This document shows, one piece after another, positions 19,632-36,479 of a DNA stretch of 64,000 bases (positions within the stretch are counted from its first letter, which is position 1; every line of letters begins with the position of its first letter). The position numbers and the translations under genes are program-made. This stretch comes from Paragorgia papillata (taxonomy: Eukaryota; Cnidaria; Anthozoa; Scleralcyonacea; Coralliidae), in contig JAWNZC010000471.1 in the NCBI GenBank assembly GCA_035771165.1, positions 186,001 to 250,000 on the forward strand. Direction: 5' to 3'. Below the pieces are notes generated by a model that saw only the letters and a list, made by a program, of their open reading frames with translations, made no database searches and had not been told where the DNA came from.

Positions 19632-19953
19632 AGTGCCGATGTCATCCTCAGGGACTTTACAAATTTATACTAATTGGAACATTCTGAGAAGATTTGTAAT
19701 ATATCTTCTCAGGCGAAAATTTCATCTTCATGGACTTTTTTGCCGTTAAAGTTGACGGAAGTGACGTCAAAAGAGGAATTTGTAAAGTGGTTTTCATATA
19801 GACAAATTCCTCTTTCGACGTCACTTCCGTCAAATTTAACGGCAAAAAAATCCATGAAGATGAAGTTTTCGCCTGAGAAGAGATGTTACAAATCTTCTCA
19901 GAATGTTCCAATTAGTATAAATATGTAAAGTCCATGAGGATGACATAGGCACT
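19632..19953. mobile_element. 322-bp near-perfect palindrome with TTAA target duplication
   Basis: TTAA flanks both ends (19628-19631 and 19954-19957). Arms of about 155 bp start AGTGCCGATGTCATCC and pair to within a few bases of the centre (CTTCCGTCAA in both arms). It shares the AGTGCC head and TTAA target with the families at 24491 and 62211. TTAA targets suggest piggyBac or Kolobok relatives. Confidence 0.88.
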
Positions 19954-20203
19954 TTAAGAAGGAAGTGAGATATTGAAAAACTGTCGAGGTGTTTGTTACT
20001 TTATCATTTTATTGTCGATTTCAGCTCACTTTTCTTTTCACCGCGCGGTTTGGAGGTTCGTTGCCAAGTTTCAAATTACGTTTCCAAATTTAGATGTTTA
20101 TTTATTACGAAATTCGAATGTTCGATTCAAAGAGTTCAGCTTTGCGCCATTCTTTGCCTACGCAGTTGGTCATTTGGAATTGCGGAATACATTATTAAAG
20201 GGG

Positions 20204-20343
20204 TATTAACCGAGTTCGAAGTCTGTACGGGAAAGTATTTGCCTGAGGTTTTCGTACAGACCGAGCGACGAAGGAGCGAGGTTTGTGCGAGAAACCGAGG
20301 GCAAATACTTTCCCGTACAGACCGAGAAAACGAGGTTATTAAG
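20204..20343. repeat. Hairpin with CTGTACGGGAAAGTATTTGCC arms
   Basis: Inverted repeat with TTAACCGAG / CGAGGTTATTAA ends. Related foldbacks with CCGAG and TATTTACC-type ends occur at 52172-52242 and 60359-60499. Confidence 0.75.
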
Positions 20344-20646
20344 CCTTTTATTATATGGCTTTTGGTTTGTTTTCTTATCTGTTTTTAGTTCTACGTTTGT
20401 CTTGATCAGGTGTCGCTGTTCACTTTTGTTCTTACTTTTGAGCTTGTTCGTTTCGCTTCATGTTTACACCTGTTAGGCTTTTATTTTTCGCGCTTTTAAA
20501 TAAGAAGTTTTTATAAAAAGTAACACTGATGTTTCAGGACGTATTATTGTTCAAAATTTTCCAACGAATATATCTAATTCGCTTTTATTTTCATTCAAAT
20601 CAACTTGGTATTTTTCCGGCCAAAACTTGCAGGTCATTAAAAAGGA

Positions 20647-20681
20647 CGTAATGCCCTCTCACAGTGCAGAGAGGGCATTAC
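20647..20681. repeat. Perfect short hairpin CGTAATGCCCTCTC
   Basis: A 14-bp perfect stem around ACAGTGCA, next to a second, looser inverted copy of TGCGCCGTTTGGCGTAATGACC. Confidence 0.75.
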
Positions 20682-20770
20682 GGCTTTTTCCGGACCTCTC
20701 AGCAACCAATCAGCGTGCGCCGTTTGGCGTAATGACCCGAAAACAAGCCCAGCCATATAATAATAAAGGG

Positions 20771-21290
20771 TATTGGCAATAAAAATTAAATTTGTCCCAT
20801 TTGAAAGAACCCGCCAAATGGTATAAGAAGACCTTTTGTAATTTTTCTGTATCTATCTTGTGTTTTGAAATATTTCGACCAAAGACAGCGTGCTGTCCGC
20901 CATCTTGTTGTAATATTGGGTCTAATTAACTAGGAAATTGGTGACGTCACAAGCAGGGTAAACCTGATGAAACTACTCCGTGGGACCAAATTTCCACGGA
21001 AGGCTTTTTAAATGTTGTGGGTCAATTTAAAATGGAAATAGCGCAACAAAATCGAGTTTCTAGCTCATAATGTCGTCAGGTTGGCAAAATAAAAATTTCA
21101 CTTTACACTGCTTATGTCGTCACATGCATAATTTTGCATATCGAAAATAATTCCAAGATGGCGGACAGCACGCTGTCTTTGGTCCAAATATTTCCAAAAC
21201 CAAAACAGATACGGAAAAATTGTAAAAGGTCTTCTTATACCATTCGACGAGTTCTTTCAAATGAGATAAACTTAATTTTTATTGCCAATA
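20771..21290. mobile_element. Foldback with about 150-bp arms, TATTGGCAAT ends
   Basis: TATTGGCAATAAAAATTAAA at the left pairs with the right end. The arms include GGTATAAGAAGACCTTTTG and AAGACAGCGTGCTGTCC, itself a small palindrome. Confidence 0.85.
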
Positions 21291-21447
21291 CTCGCTGCAT
21301 ACGTCACAATTCTACAATCAACTCGTACAATGTGACGTATGCAGTGGGTGATTTGCATATCAAACAAATCTTATTTTCTCAAGAACGAAGTGAAATATGG
21401 AAAAACTGTATAAGGTGTTACTGGCATCATTTTAAGAGTTCCTCTAA

Positions 21448-21871
21448 GGCCCTGTTCACACGAGGCGAGTTATTTCGGGGGGTAGGGTTATCCCTATCCC
21501 CCGATATAACTCGGTGTTAGTTTATTTCCATGTTAAAAAAGTAAACCGTTCACATGAGTACCGAGATAACTCGGGGGATAGGGATAACTCGGTCGGAGCG
21601 ATAGGGTAACCCTAGCCCCCGAGTTATCCCTACCTCCATGTGAACGCTTTCACCCGAGTTATCTCGGGGGGTAGGGTCAACTTAGGCATGCGTATTTATG
21701 CTGTTGCTCGGGATAACTCGGGGTGAAGCGTCCACATGAAGCTAGGGTTATCTCGGGGGCCAGGGACAACTCGGTAGTTGCGTTTTATCATGTGAAATAG
21801 GGTCAACTTTGACCCTAGCCCCCGAGTTATCCCTACCCCCCGAGATAACCCGGTCTCGTGTGCACAGGCCC
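21448..21871. mobile_element. TAA-flanked TIR element, CGAGTTATCCCTA motif family
   Basis: TAA on both sides (21445-21447 and 21872-21874). The ends are GGCCCTGTTCACACGAG and the complement GGGCCTGTGCACACGAG. The interior is a string of CGAGTTATC, GGGGGTAGGG and CATGTGAACG motifs in both orientations. A truncated inverse copy is at 30877-31165. Confidence 0.85.
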
Positions 21872-21874
21872 TAA

Positions 21875-22271
21875 GGGGCTGTTTATATGGAGGCGAGTTA
21901 CTCGGTCAGCCGAGTTACCCGGTTTCCCGGGATAAACTTTACGTTCTGTTTTATATGAAAGCGAGTTAACCTGGCGGGTTGTAATATTTGAGATGATTCT
22001 CATCAACGAAAGTGACATGAAGTAACGAATATAGAAAATCCATCCCGCTATGCCGAGTTACCCAGAGAAAAGTGTTTATATGGGGAAAGTGTTTATCCCG
22101 CTTTGCCAAGATCCCAGCTGCCAGTGCCGAGTTCTCGCCAAGGCGAGTTACTCGTCTGTCTCATATAAACACTGCGGTGGGAAAAACAGTGTTTGTTCTG
22201 CCGACCGGGAACTCGCCAGGTGCCGAGGAACTCGGCTGGCCGGGTAACTCGTCTCCATATAAACAGGCCCT
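21875..22271. mobile_element. TAA-flanked TIR element, GCGAGTTACTCGG motif family
   Basis: It starts directly after the TAA of the previous element. The ends are GGGGCTGTTTATATGGAGG and the complement GGGCCTGTTTATATGGAGA. The interior repeats CGAGTTAC/CCGGG motifs. It differs in sequence from its neighbour but keeps the same plan. Confidence 0.8.
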
Positions 22272-22555
22272 TAAGCTGTTTGTCCTTCACCCGTCCCATA
22301 TGCGCTCGACTCGCTACGGGGAACCCTTTCGCATTGCTAGGAAGACACAGTATGGCAAACTCCGAGAGTTTATAGCTCAAAGACTATGCAGCAGATTTGC
22401 TTGAAATTTTCAGTTAATGTCCCTGTCATGCAAGTTACTATTTAAAACCGCTAACATGATTTTCGCTTCATAGACACTTTTTAAAAGTAGAGCAGAATAC
22501 TAATGTACACAGAATTTGATATAAAACCAGATACAGTGCTAAAGATCCGTTCCCC

Positions 22556-22640
22556 GTTTGGCGTCAAAAATGTCGCGTCAAAAGTGCCGCGTCAAAAATG
22601 TCGTGGCAAATATGTCGCGTCAAAAACGTCGCTTGCGGTT
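22556..22640. repeat. Short tandem repeat GTCGCGTCAAAAA
   Basis: About five imperfect units of 13-17 bp (GTCGCGTCAAAAGTGCC, GTCGTGGCAAATAT and similar). Confidence 0.8.
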
Positions 22641-23113
22641 GACTCCGAACGAACGAAAATAGCACTTTAAATACTGAACATCCTTTAGCCAATACTCCTT
22701 CAGTTTATCAGCACAATAAACACGTATAAACTCGAACTTACAATATTTGGAAACTCGAGGAGTGATAGTATACAGGTTTTCTGTTTTCCACTATAAAATG
22801 ACTATAAAATAACATCCATATTTTATAAATTTAATATCAACTATGCCTATACATAATGGGATTGGATCTGGACAATATTAGGCAATAAATTATTCATATA
22901 TTTCATGGTTTAGAGTGCCTATGAAACGAAAATTAAGCCTGTGTTATTTGAAAGAACACTTAAAATGACAGGGTAACATCTTTTGCAGTTTTCCGTTTCC
23001 TTGCTTCGTTTTCGAGATATTTCAGTTTGTTTGGTATCCAAATTAAACATTTTGACGTCACATGTGCATGATGACTTATTGAGGAAGATTATATCTTTGC
23101 TATATTATTCTTA

Positions 23114-23518
23114 GACCCCGTTTACACGATGCCGGTACAATTTGAAAACGGAACAAAATCATGCTGTTTAGGCCTTGCGTTTACACGATACCGGTACAAA
23201 AATGACATGAAAACGGCACAAAATGAAGACGGGTTCCTTGACGGCATGAAATGAAAACGGAACACTAACCGGTATCGTGTAAACGCCCGTGCCGTAACAG
23301 TTTGATGACGGTAATCACGATATATACGACCACAGTATTCGGGTCAGCAGTATTCACAAAGTCTTCTCAATTCTCATTGGAAGAGAATAGTCACATGCTA
23401 ATCCGTCATTATATTATACCGCGGCAACGTGTAAACGCAAGAGTTTTTTACTTGTATTTGCATACCGGCATGATTTTGTTCCGTTTTCAAATTGTACCGG
23501 CATCGTGTAAACGGGGTC
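23114..23518. mobile_element. TIR element GACCCCGTTTACACGATGCC, TA-flanked
   Basis: TIRs of about 50 bp with TA on both sides (23112-23113 and 23519-23520). The interior holds GTTTACACGATACCGGT in both orientations. Homologous to 6903-7339 in reverse orientation. Confidence 0.85.
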
Positions 23519-23528
23519 TATGTAATAA

Positions 23529-23657
23529 ATAGCATGGCATTGAGGTTGATTAGTGATTAAATGTACCCAAAAGCCGAGGGTTCGCCCGAGGGACATTACT
23601 AAACCTCCCGAGGCTTGAGGGACATTTAATCACTAATCAACGTCAATGCCATGCTAT
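23529..23657. mobile_element. Hairpin element, ATAGCATGGCATTGA ends
   Basis: The left half (ATAGCATGGCATTGAGG then GATTAGTGATTAAATG) is complementary to the right half. The TA-rich junctions directly follow the previous element. Confidence 0.7.
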
Positions 23658-24490
23658 CACTTTGTAATATTACGGTTTCCGAGGAGGGAGAATAAAACAG
23701 GAACGCTTTTGGCAGAGTCGACAACTTCAAAGTGAATAAATGATTGAGTTGTGATTAGTACTATTGGGAATTCGATAAGTGTTCACTTCATGTATTTGTT
23801 TTAGTTATTATGTGCATATAAGCGAACTTTGGCGTAAACATTAGGTATGATTAGTTACTAGCTAATCGTACCTAATGCATAAAGATTAAATGCATAAAGA
23901 TTAGGTATGATTAGTTACTAATCTTATACCTAATCTTTATGCATCGGGTTATTTAGAGATTAAATGTCCGTGTGGGAACAATGAAAACTGAGCTTGGCTG
24001 TGATATTATCAAACCTAATCACTTAAAAATTCTTCATGTTTGGTGTTGTGGTAGCCTGCGCAGCGGGCGGGCGCTGGGGATTGGGACGGACAGTGAAAGG
24101 AGCGCCTGCAGTCGCCCATTGTTATTTTTCGTGTACTTCTTTCGAATTAATTTGGTTTGATAATAGCAACGACATATGAATTTGCTTATCAAACAAACTA
24201 AAATATCTCAAGAACGAAGTAAGGAAACGAAAAACTGCAAAAGATGTTACTTTGTCATTTTAAGTGTTCTTTCAAATAAGACAAAGTTAATTTTCGCTTC
24301 ATAAGCACTTTAATGTCGGCGCACCTTGGTATTTTTTTTGGAGGTCACTTGCCTCCCTCTCGAAGATGACAGCCTGCAGCAATCTCGTACCCATGCTCTT
24401 TATTCGACGCTCGCATACTCGCTGGAGACTGGGCCTGCAGTAGCTGTGGTGGAGCAAAGCGTGATCAGAAATCATAAGCTTCTGTGTTAA

Positions 24491-25326
24491 AGTACCTATG
24501 GCATGGAAATTAGGTTTGTCTTATTTGAAGGGGCACTTAAAATAACAAAGTAACATCTTTTGTAGTTTTTCGTTTCCTTGCTTCGTTTTTGGGATATTTC
24601 AGGTTGTTTGATATGTAAATGTGACATATGGTTAACGTATGGTAACGTACTGTACATGTGCATAATGACTAGTTATCAGAAAGTTATACATCTTTGCTAT
24701 TATCAAACCAAACTTAATCCAAACAACGCATAGCGTGCTTTCCTCCCTAAAATTCAAACATGTAGAATTTCATGTGATTTTGTTTGATAATAGCAAAGAT
24801 ATACAATCTTATTATACAACTGCATTAAAAACTGTCCAAATAACGCTAAAAATGAGTGCAAATATACAGCGATATTGGATAGTTAGTTATTTGCACGTTA
24901 TTTGGATTGTTAGCCAATCAAATTGATCACACGGGAGAGTACTTCATGTATGCTTATTATTTTGTCTTGGTGCAAGTCACGCTACTTCTCTGGCCATTTT
25001 AAAGTTTTTCTTTTTCCATAAAAAATTGTTGATCAGAGCAGTTGTATAATAAATCTCTTATAAGATGTTTTGATGTGTAGTATCGCTGTATATTTTTACT
25101 CGTTGTTACAACTCGTAAAAATATACAGCGATACTATACACCAAAACATCTAATAAGATACATTTTCCCGATGAGTTATTATGCACGTGTACGTTACATT
25201 TACATATCACATGACCTGAAATATCTCAACAACGAAGCAAGGAAACTAAAAACTGCAAAAGATGTTACTTTGTTATTTTAAGTGTTCGTTCAAATAAGAC
25301 GGACTTAATTTCGTGTCATAGGCACT
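24491..25326. mobile_element. AGTACCTATGG foldback, TTAA-type
   Basis: The left arm from 24491 and right arm to 25326 pair over about 150 bp, with GATGTTACTTTGTTATTTTA in the right arm. The flanks are TTAA and TCAA. A central palindrome at 25063-25160 carries CGCTGTATATTTTTACTCG in both orientations. Confidence 0.75.
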
Positions 25327-25439
25327 TCAATTTCTTTCTACCAATTATGACTGCGCTAATTGTGCGAACTGAAACCGAATTCTAACGTCTTGGGAAGTAA
25401 GTTATAGGTGTTACTCCAAGTGAACCAACCATACAAGGG

Positions 25440-25560
25440 AAGTAGAGGAAAAAACTCTACTTGATCGCGGCTAAGATTCGAACCCGCGACTTTCGGTTTA
25501 CTAGTACGACGCTCTACCAACAGTGCAGCAGCTGTCTGTTTCCAAGTATCAATAATATAA
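25440..25560 (-). mobile_element. tRNA-derived SINE (Thr-like head), minus strand
   Basis: On the minus strand, TTGGTAGAGCG (box A) and GGTTCGAATCT (box B) flank an anticodon loop CTAGTAA, which matches tRNA-Thr(AGU). AGTAGAGTTTTTTCCTCTACTT follows, as in the copy at 25825. Confidence 0.75.
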
Positions 25561-25824
25561 AGTACGATCTCGTCAGTGCGGCCGCAGCAGGCGGGAGGGG
25601 CGAGACGGCTGTTCCCGCTTTCTTTCGTCCTTCCCAAATCAAGTTCTAAAATGTTGGTTCATTTGACTTAAATTCAAATATAACATATAATCTTCAGAAT
25701 TCTGTAAAGTCTTCTCCCAAAAATGCACGTCTGGATTTCAAAGTTTTCCAGGGGGATATCCTCCCGGACCCCTAACGTTTTTGCGCAACTTCGGCATTCA
25801 TATATAGCTGGTACGTCCGCGCAA

Positions 25825-25965
25825 TTTTTTTACACTTTGGTACGAAACTGCACTGTCCGTGGAGCATCGGACTAGTAAACCGAAGGTCGCGAGTTCGACT
25901 CGAATCCCAGCTGCTGTCAAGTACTAGAGTTTTTTCTCTACTTACCGGGTACGGTATGTTCACTC
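25825..25965 (+). mobile_element. tRNA-derived SINE (Thr-like head), plus strand
   Basis: Diverged second copy with GGACTAGTAAACCGAAGGTC and GAGTTCGACTC, then TAGAGTTTTTTCTCTACTT. The A-box is damaged. The two copies lie about 300 bp apart in opposite orientation. Confidence 0.65.
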
Positions 25966-26050
25966 CGAATTCACAGTGCTATACCACTGAAAGCTTTATC
26001 ATGAGAAGTGTTTGCATAGACAGTACATCTGATGTTGTGTTTCTAGTTTA

Positions 26051-26347
26051 AGGTGAAGTAATAAGAGCAACAAATTGCTGCAACATTGTTGCGTTGCAAG
26101 CTGGAAAGCGTTGTTGCACGTATTACCACCCACGTTAAACATTGTTGCGCAACAATGATTTTGTTGCAAGTTGAAACAGCATGTTGCATGTTGCAGCAAG
26201 TAGAACTGGAGTCTACGTTTTTCAACAAATTTTTTCAACTCGCAACAAAATCATTGTTGCGTGAAAATGTGGGTGGTAAAACGTGCAATGAACGCTTTTC
26301 AACTTTGAAAGTTTGAAGAAATATGTTGCCCGTATTACCCCTCACAT
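26051..26347. mobile_element. TTA-flanked AGGTGAAGTAATACGAG element (CAACA motif)
   Basis: TTA on both sides (26048-26050 and 26348-26350), with one substitution in the right TIR. The interior repeats TTGCAAC / GTTGCAA and AACATTGTTGCG. Confidence 0.8.
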
Positions 26348-26796
26348 TTACCGGAAAGTTGAGGTATTTTTTCTTCGTTTTCATTTGCGCATGCCGTCTT
26401 GTTTTCGATGGCTGCAAAAGATTCCTGATTATGACTTTGCTCCGACAAGCTTTTTTCGAGTCTGCTGCAGTTTTGTCATGTATATATATATAACTTGCGC
26501 GTTTTTACATAAACTAATTTCTAATCCAGAAAACCGTAAAACAGTTTCAACTAAAACAATCTTTACAAGAACCTAAAACGTTTCGAGGCTATGCCCTACG
26601 ACGCATCACGATAGATTATCATTCATCAGCAACTTCTATCAACTCCTAAATAACTACGTCCCTTTTAGGGTTACCTAACGTGTTCGAGCTATGCTCACCT
26701 CTGGGAGGTCAGTGTGTTTCGAGGGAAACAACAGTCGAGAAATAGGTTACTTGTAAACAAAAGGTCATCGCATGTGATGTTTGTCAGTACATGTTA

Positions 26797-27111
26797 AGCC
26801 TGCTTTCCATATAATCGCTACGATCGCTGACGCAACGATCGCTACGATCACTGCGATCACTGCGATCGCCGAGATAGAAAATGTTCTATCTTCAGCGATC
26901 GTGGCGATCGTTGCGTTTTATATGGAAACGGTGATTTTGCAATCTCAGCGATCTTGGTGATCAGTATGCATCCCAGCGAACCATTAAAACAGTGGCCGCG
27001 GTCAACCATGGCCGCCTTAGCGATCATATGGAAACAGCGACATGACTGTTGATCGTCGCGACCGCCGAGCTAATTTTTGAGCGATCGTAGCGATTATATG
27101 GAAACCAGGCT
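26797..27111. mobile_element. TTA-flanked TIR element made of GCGATCG motifs
   Basis: TIRs start AGCCTGCTTTCCATATAATCG and the complement AGCCTGGTTTCCATATAATCG, with TTA on both sides (26794-26796 and 27112-27114). GCGATCG or one-base variants occur about a dozen times. Confidence 0.87.
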
Positions 27112-27510
27112 TTAGCGGATATGTCGACGCGCAGTCCACAAAGGAAGTCTGGTACGAGTTTGGCTTTTCCGTCTTTTAATCATATCTCGAGCACTGGCCT
27201 GTAACTGGACCACGGGTCCCACACAAAAGACGGAAATATGGATCTTTTCTCTCATGGTAGCGACCGCTGAGCTTATGTTGTCTGGTATCTTGATTTGACT
27301 GTGGGCTCTGCCCAATATGTTTACTTGATTGTGGGCTAGCTGCACCCGTAGGCCGGCGGACCGGCCGATCAATTCAGTTATAAATTCATTTATGAGAAAA
27401 AGGTCAGTGGTTACTACTATGCGAGAAAGGACCAGTCAGCTCTATATATAACTGGAGTGATATCTGCTGGTCAGTTGACTGGGCAAAGATTGAAGCCAAA
27501 CATGGCGGAC

Positions 27511-27635
27511 ATGTAGGCCTGAAGTACGTATAGTTCCAGTCTCCTACGCGGTCTTTTGACCAGATCAGACTTGACCAGCCGCGTAGAGACTATAACTGTA
27601 TAAGACTGGAACTATACGTACTTCAGGCGTACATG
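27511..27635. repeat. Hairpin with GTACGTATAGTTCCAGTCT arms
   Basis: ATGTAGGCCTGAAGTACG at the left pairs with CGTACTTCAGGCGTACAT at the right. An inner pair around CTACGCGG / CCGCGTAG adds a second stem. Confidence 0.75.
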
Positions 27636-27734
27636 CGCCCGCACATTGTCCGCTCACTGGGACCCATAAACCGCCATCTTGGATTGGTCACCCATTGCAG
27701 TTCAGTTATACACCATAGGTCAGCGGTCAGACCA

Positions 27735-27915
27735 GGGACGAAATTAAAACTGGAGAACCCGGCGGAAAAACCCTCGAAATATCACCGACAACTTTGCTCA
27801 AACGAGTCTTAAGCTCGGGGATGAGATCATTCCCAGGCGGTCACCCATCCGAGTACTTATAACTCCGTCCAAGTGGGCCTAACTTTGGACCGTGAACGGC
27901 AGTGCGCTAACAGTA
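27735..27915 (-). mobile_element. 5S rRNA-derived SINE (SINE3 type), minus strand
   Basis: On the minus strand, AAGTTAGGCCCACTTGGACG then AGTACTCGGATGGGTGACCG and CCTGGGAATGA match the internal promoter half of 5S rRNA. It ends TTTCGAGGGTTTTTCCGCCG and GGTTCTCC, a tail shared with the copy at 56640. Confidence 0.85.
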
Positions 27916-28060
27916 CACGTCATCCGTTTCTTCTCCTCATCAAAAACATTTTCCTCTCAATCAAGACAATTTTCCGCCTCTCATCATTAAAAGACCTTTT
28001 CTACCACATTGAAGACCTTTCACCTAAAAGTAACTTATTTTTCGACTGCAATTGCCGACT

Positions 28061-34997
<6,937 letters not shown>

Positions 34998-35519
34998 GCT
35001 ATTACCAGGTATTTTTCGCAAACTACAAAAAACAAACAGCAACTCATAAACTTTTAATAGTACAGTAAGTCCAAAAGAGAAATTGGAAAAATTAAGTGAA
35101 AAGGTGGTAAACTATTGAGATTTTTAGTATTTCTGAAATATGGATGTTTTGAGCAGAGCCCTTGAGAGTAAAATGTAATTAAAATAAATCCGGGCTTGCT
35201 TGTACATGTATATGCCAAAAGGGTTGAAAATAGCCAATCGAATATTATGCCTGCAGGGGTAAACAAACTGCAAATGTTAAGTCATTTAAAGGAAATGAGA
35301 GTGTATTATACTGTACTTGTGTATAATATGATTCAATAATAAACCTTGCTAAACAAAAACAAATCTAAAAAAACCTTGTCCTTAAATAAAAAAATAACAT
35401 TTGTTAAAGCCATGATGGGGATATAATTGGTGGCCAAGAATGTCAGGAACGAAGACTAACTTATTTTTAGGGGCAGTGCTTAATATATGATTAATACAGT
35501 ATTGAGATTTTTCAAGTTT

Positions 35520-35796
35520 CTGACATAATTTACCTAATGATACATATTTTACATATAACATTATTTTATATATTAATTTTAATATACCTGTACATGTACT
35601 TATATATCACATGCATGTACATGTACAGTACATAGTATCACATAATTATTTTACATACACTGTATTACAGTGCTGTACATATTAATAACATAACATATTT
35701 TATGTATTATTAAATTATAACATATTGCACATTGAATATTTTACATACTATACATACAGTGCACTACATACACTGTATTACATATTTTACATAATA
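35520..35796. repeat. AT-rich ACATATTTTACATACACTGTATT repeat tract, left part
   Basis: Imperfect units of ACATATTTTACAT and ATACAGTGC. It resumes at 36315-36480 on the other side of the pogo-like insertion. Confidence 0.65.
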
Positions 35797-36314
35797 CATT
35801 GGAGCCTCGCTAGTGGTGACCACGTTATAGATGAAGCGCGTTATTGCGAGGTAGAGCCAAATCTCATTCCCAGTAGTACTCTTCCCACTCAGTTCTGGCG
35901 CAATATTGTGGGCCGAGATTTTGAGCATGGTTTTCATTTCTCACAATGATCACACTGCCGTGTTGTCATTTTATCTCGTAATGATCGCAATTATTCAGCA
36001 TGATAAGCGATCGTCAGCTGTCAAGATCGAATTGTCTCCCCATCAAGATTGAATTGTCTCCCCATCAAGATTGAATTGTCTCCAGTGAGCAAAATAGAAA
36101 CTTCTGAGTTTCAGCATCATATACACATCAATTCTGTTCACTGCTATTTTGCGGAATTTAGCAGTTTGTGGTGAACTTTAGTGTTGTAGGTAAACGTCTG
36201 TATAAGTCATCAAATGACAAACAGGGAAAAGTAAAATTTTGAGGTCCAAAGATCAACCATGTTATACCGAGTCACTCGTTATAATGATGCGCGCTATAGC
36301 GTCAGGCTCCACTG
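35797..36314. mobile_element. pogo/Tigger-like MITE, TA-flanked
   Basis: The ends are CATTGGAGCCTCGCTA and the complement CAGTGGAGCCTGACGCTA, with TA on both sides (35795-35796 and 36315-36316). The subterminal GCGTTATTGCGAGG and CGTTATAATGATGCG are typical of pogo-type ends. A second copy is at 62171-63419. Confidence 0.82.
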
Positions 36315-36479
36315 TACATACAATGTACATATTGATATTTAATTTACATATTTTCAGTACACATTAAAACAGAATTATATAATATAAGACTATTACATAT
36401 TTTAGATATTACATATTTTAATTTATATAATTATTACATACACTGTATTACATATTTTACATAAATACGGTATCCATTA

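Larger units (their letters stand above)
19123..21443. mobile_element. Large foldback shell containing several other elements
   Basis: A left arm of about 70 bp (19123-19192, with CACTTCGTTCTTGAGAAAA) pairs with 21374-21443. Between them lie the elements at 19632-19953, 20204-20343 and 20771-21290. The sequence beside each arm (CACTGCATAC, then GTGACGT and GCAGTGGG) also recurs inversely near 19551-19610 and 21292-21350. Confidence 0.55.
22914..24309. mobile_element. AGTGCCTATGAAACG foldback split by later insertions
   Basis: The left arm (22914 to about 23090) and right arm (about 24170-24309) are inverted repeats of the family seen at 24491, 42258 and 62211. TTAA follows the right end, and TTAG (one change) precedes the left. 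The element at 23114-23518 is inside it. Confidence 0.7.
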
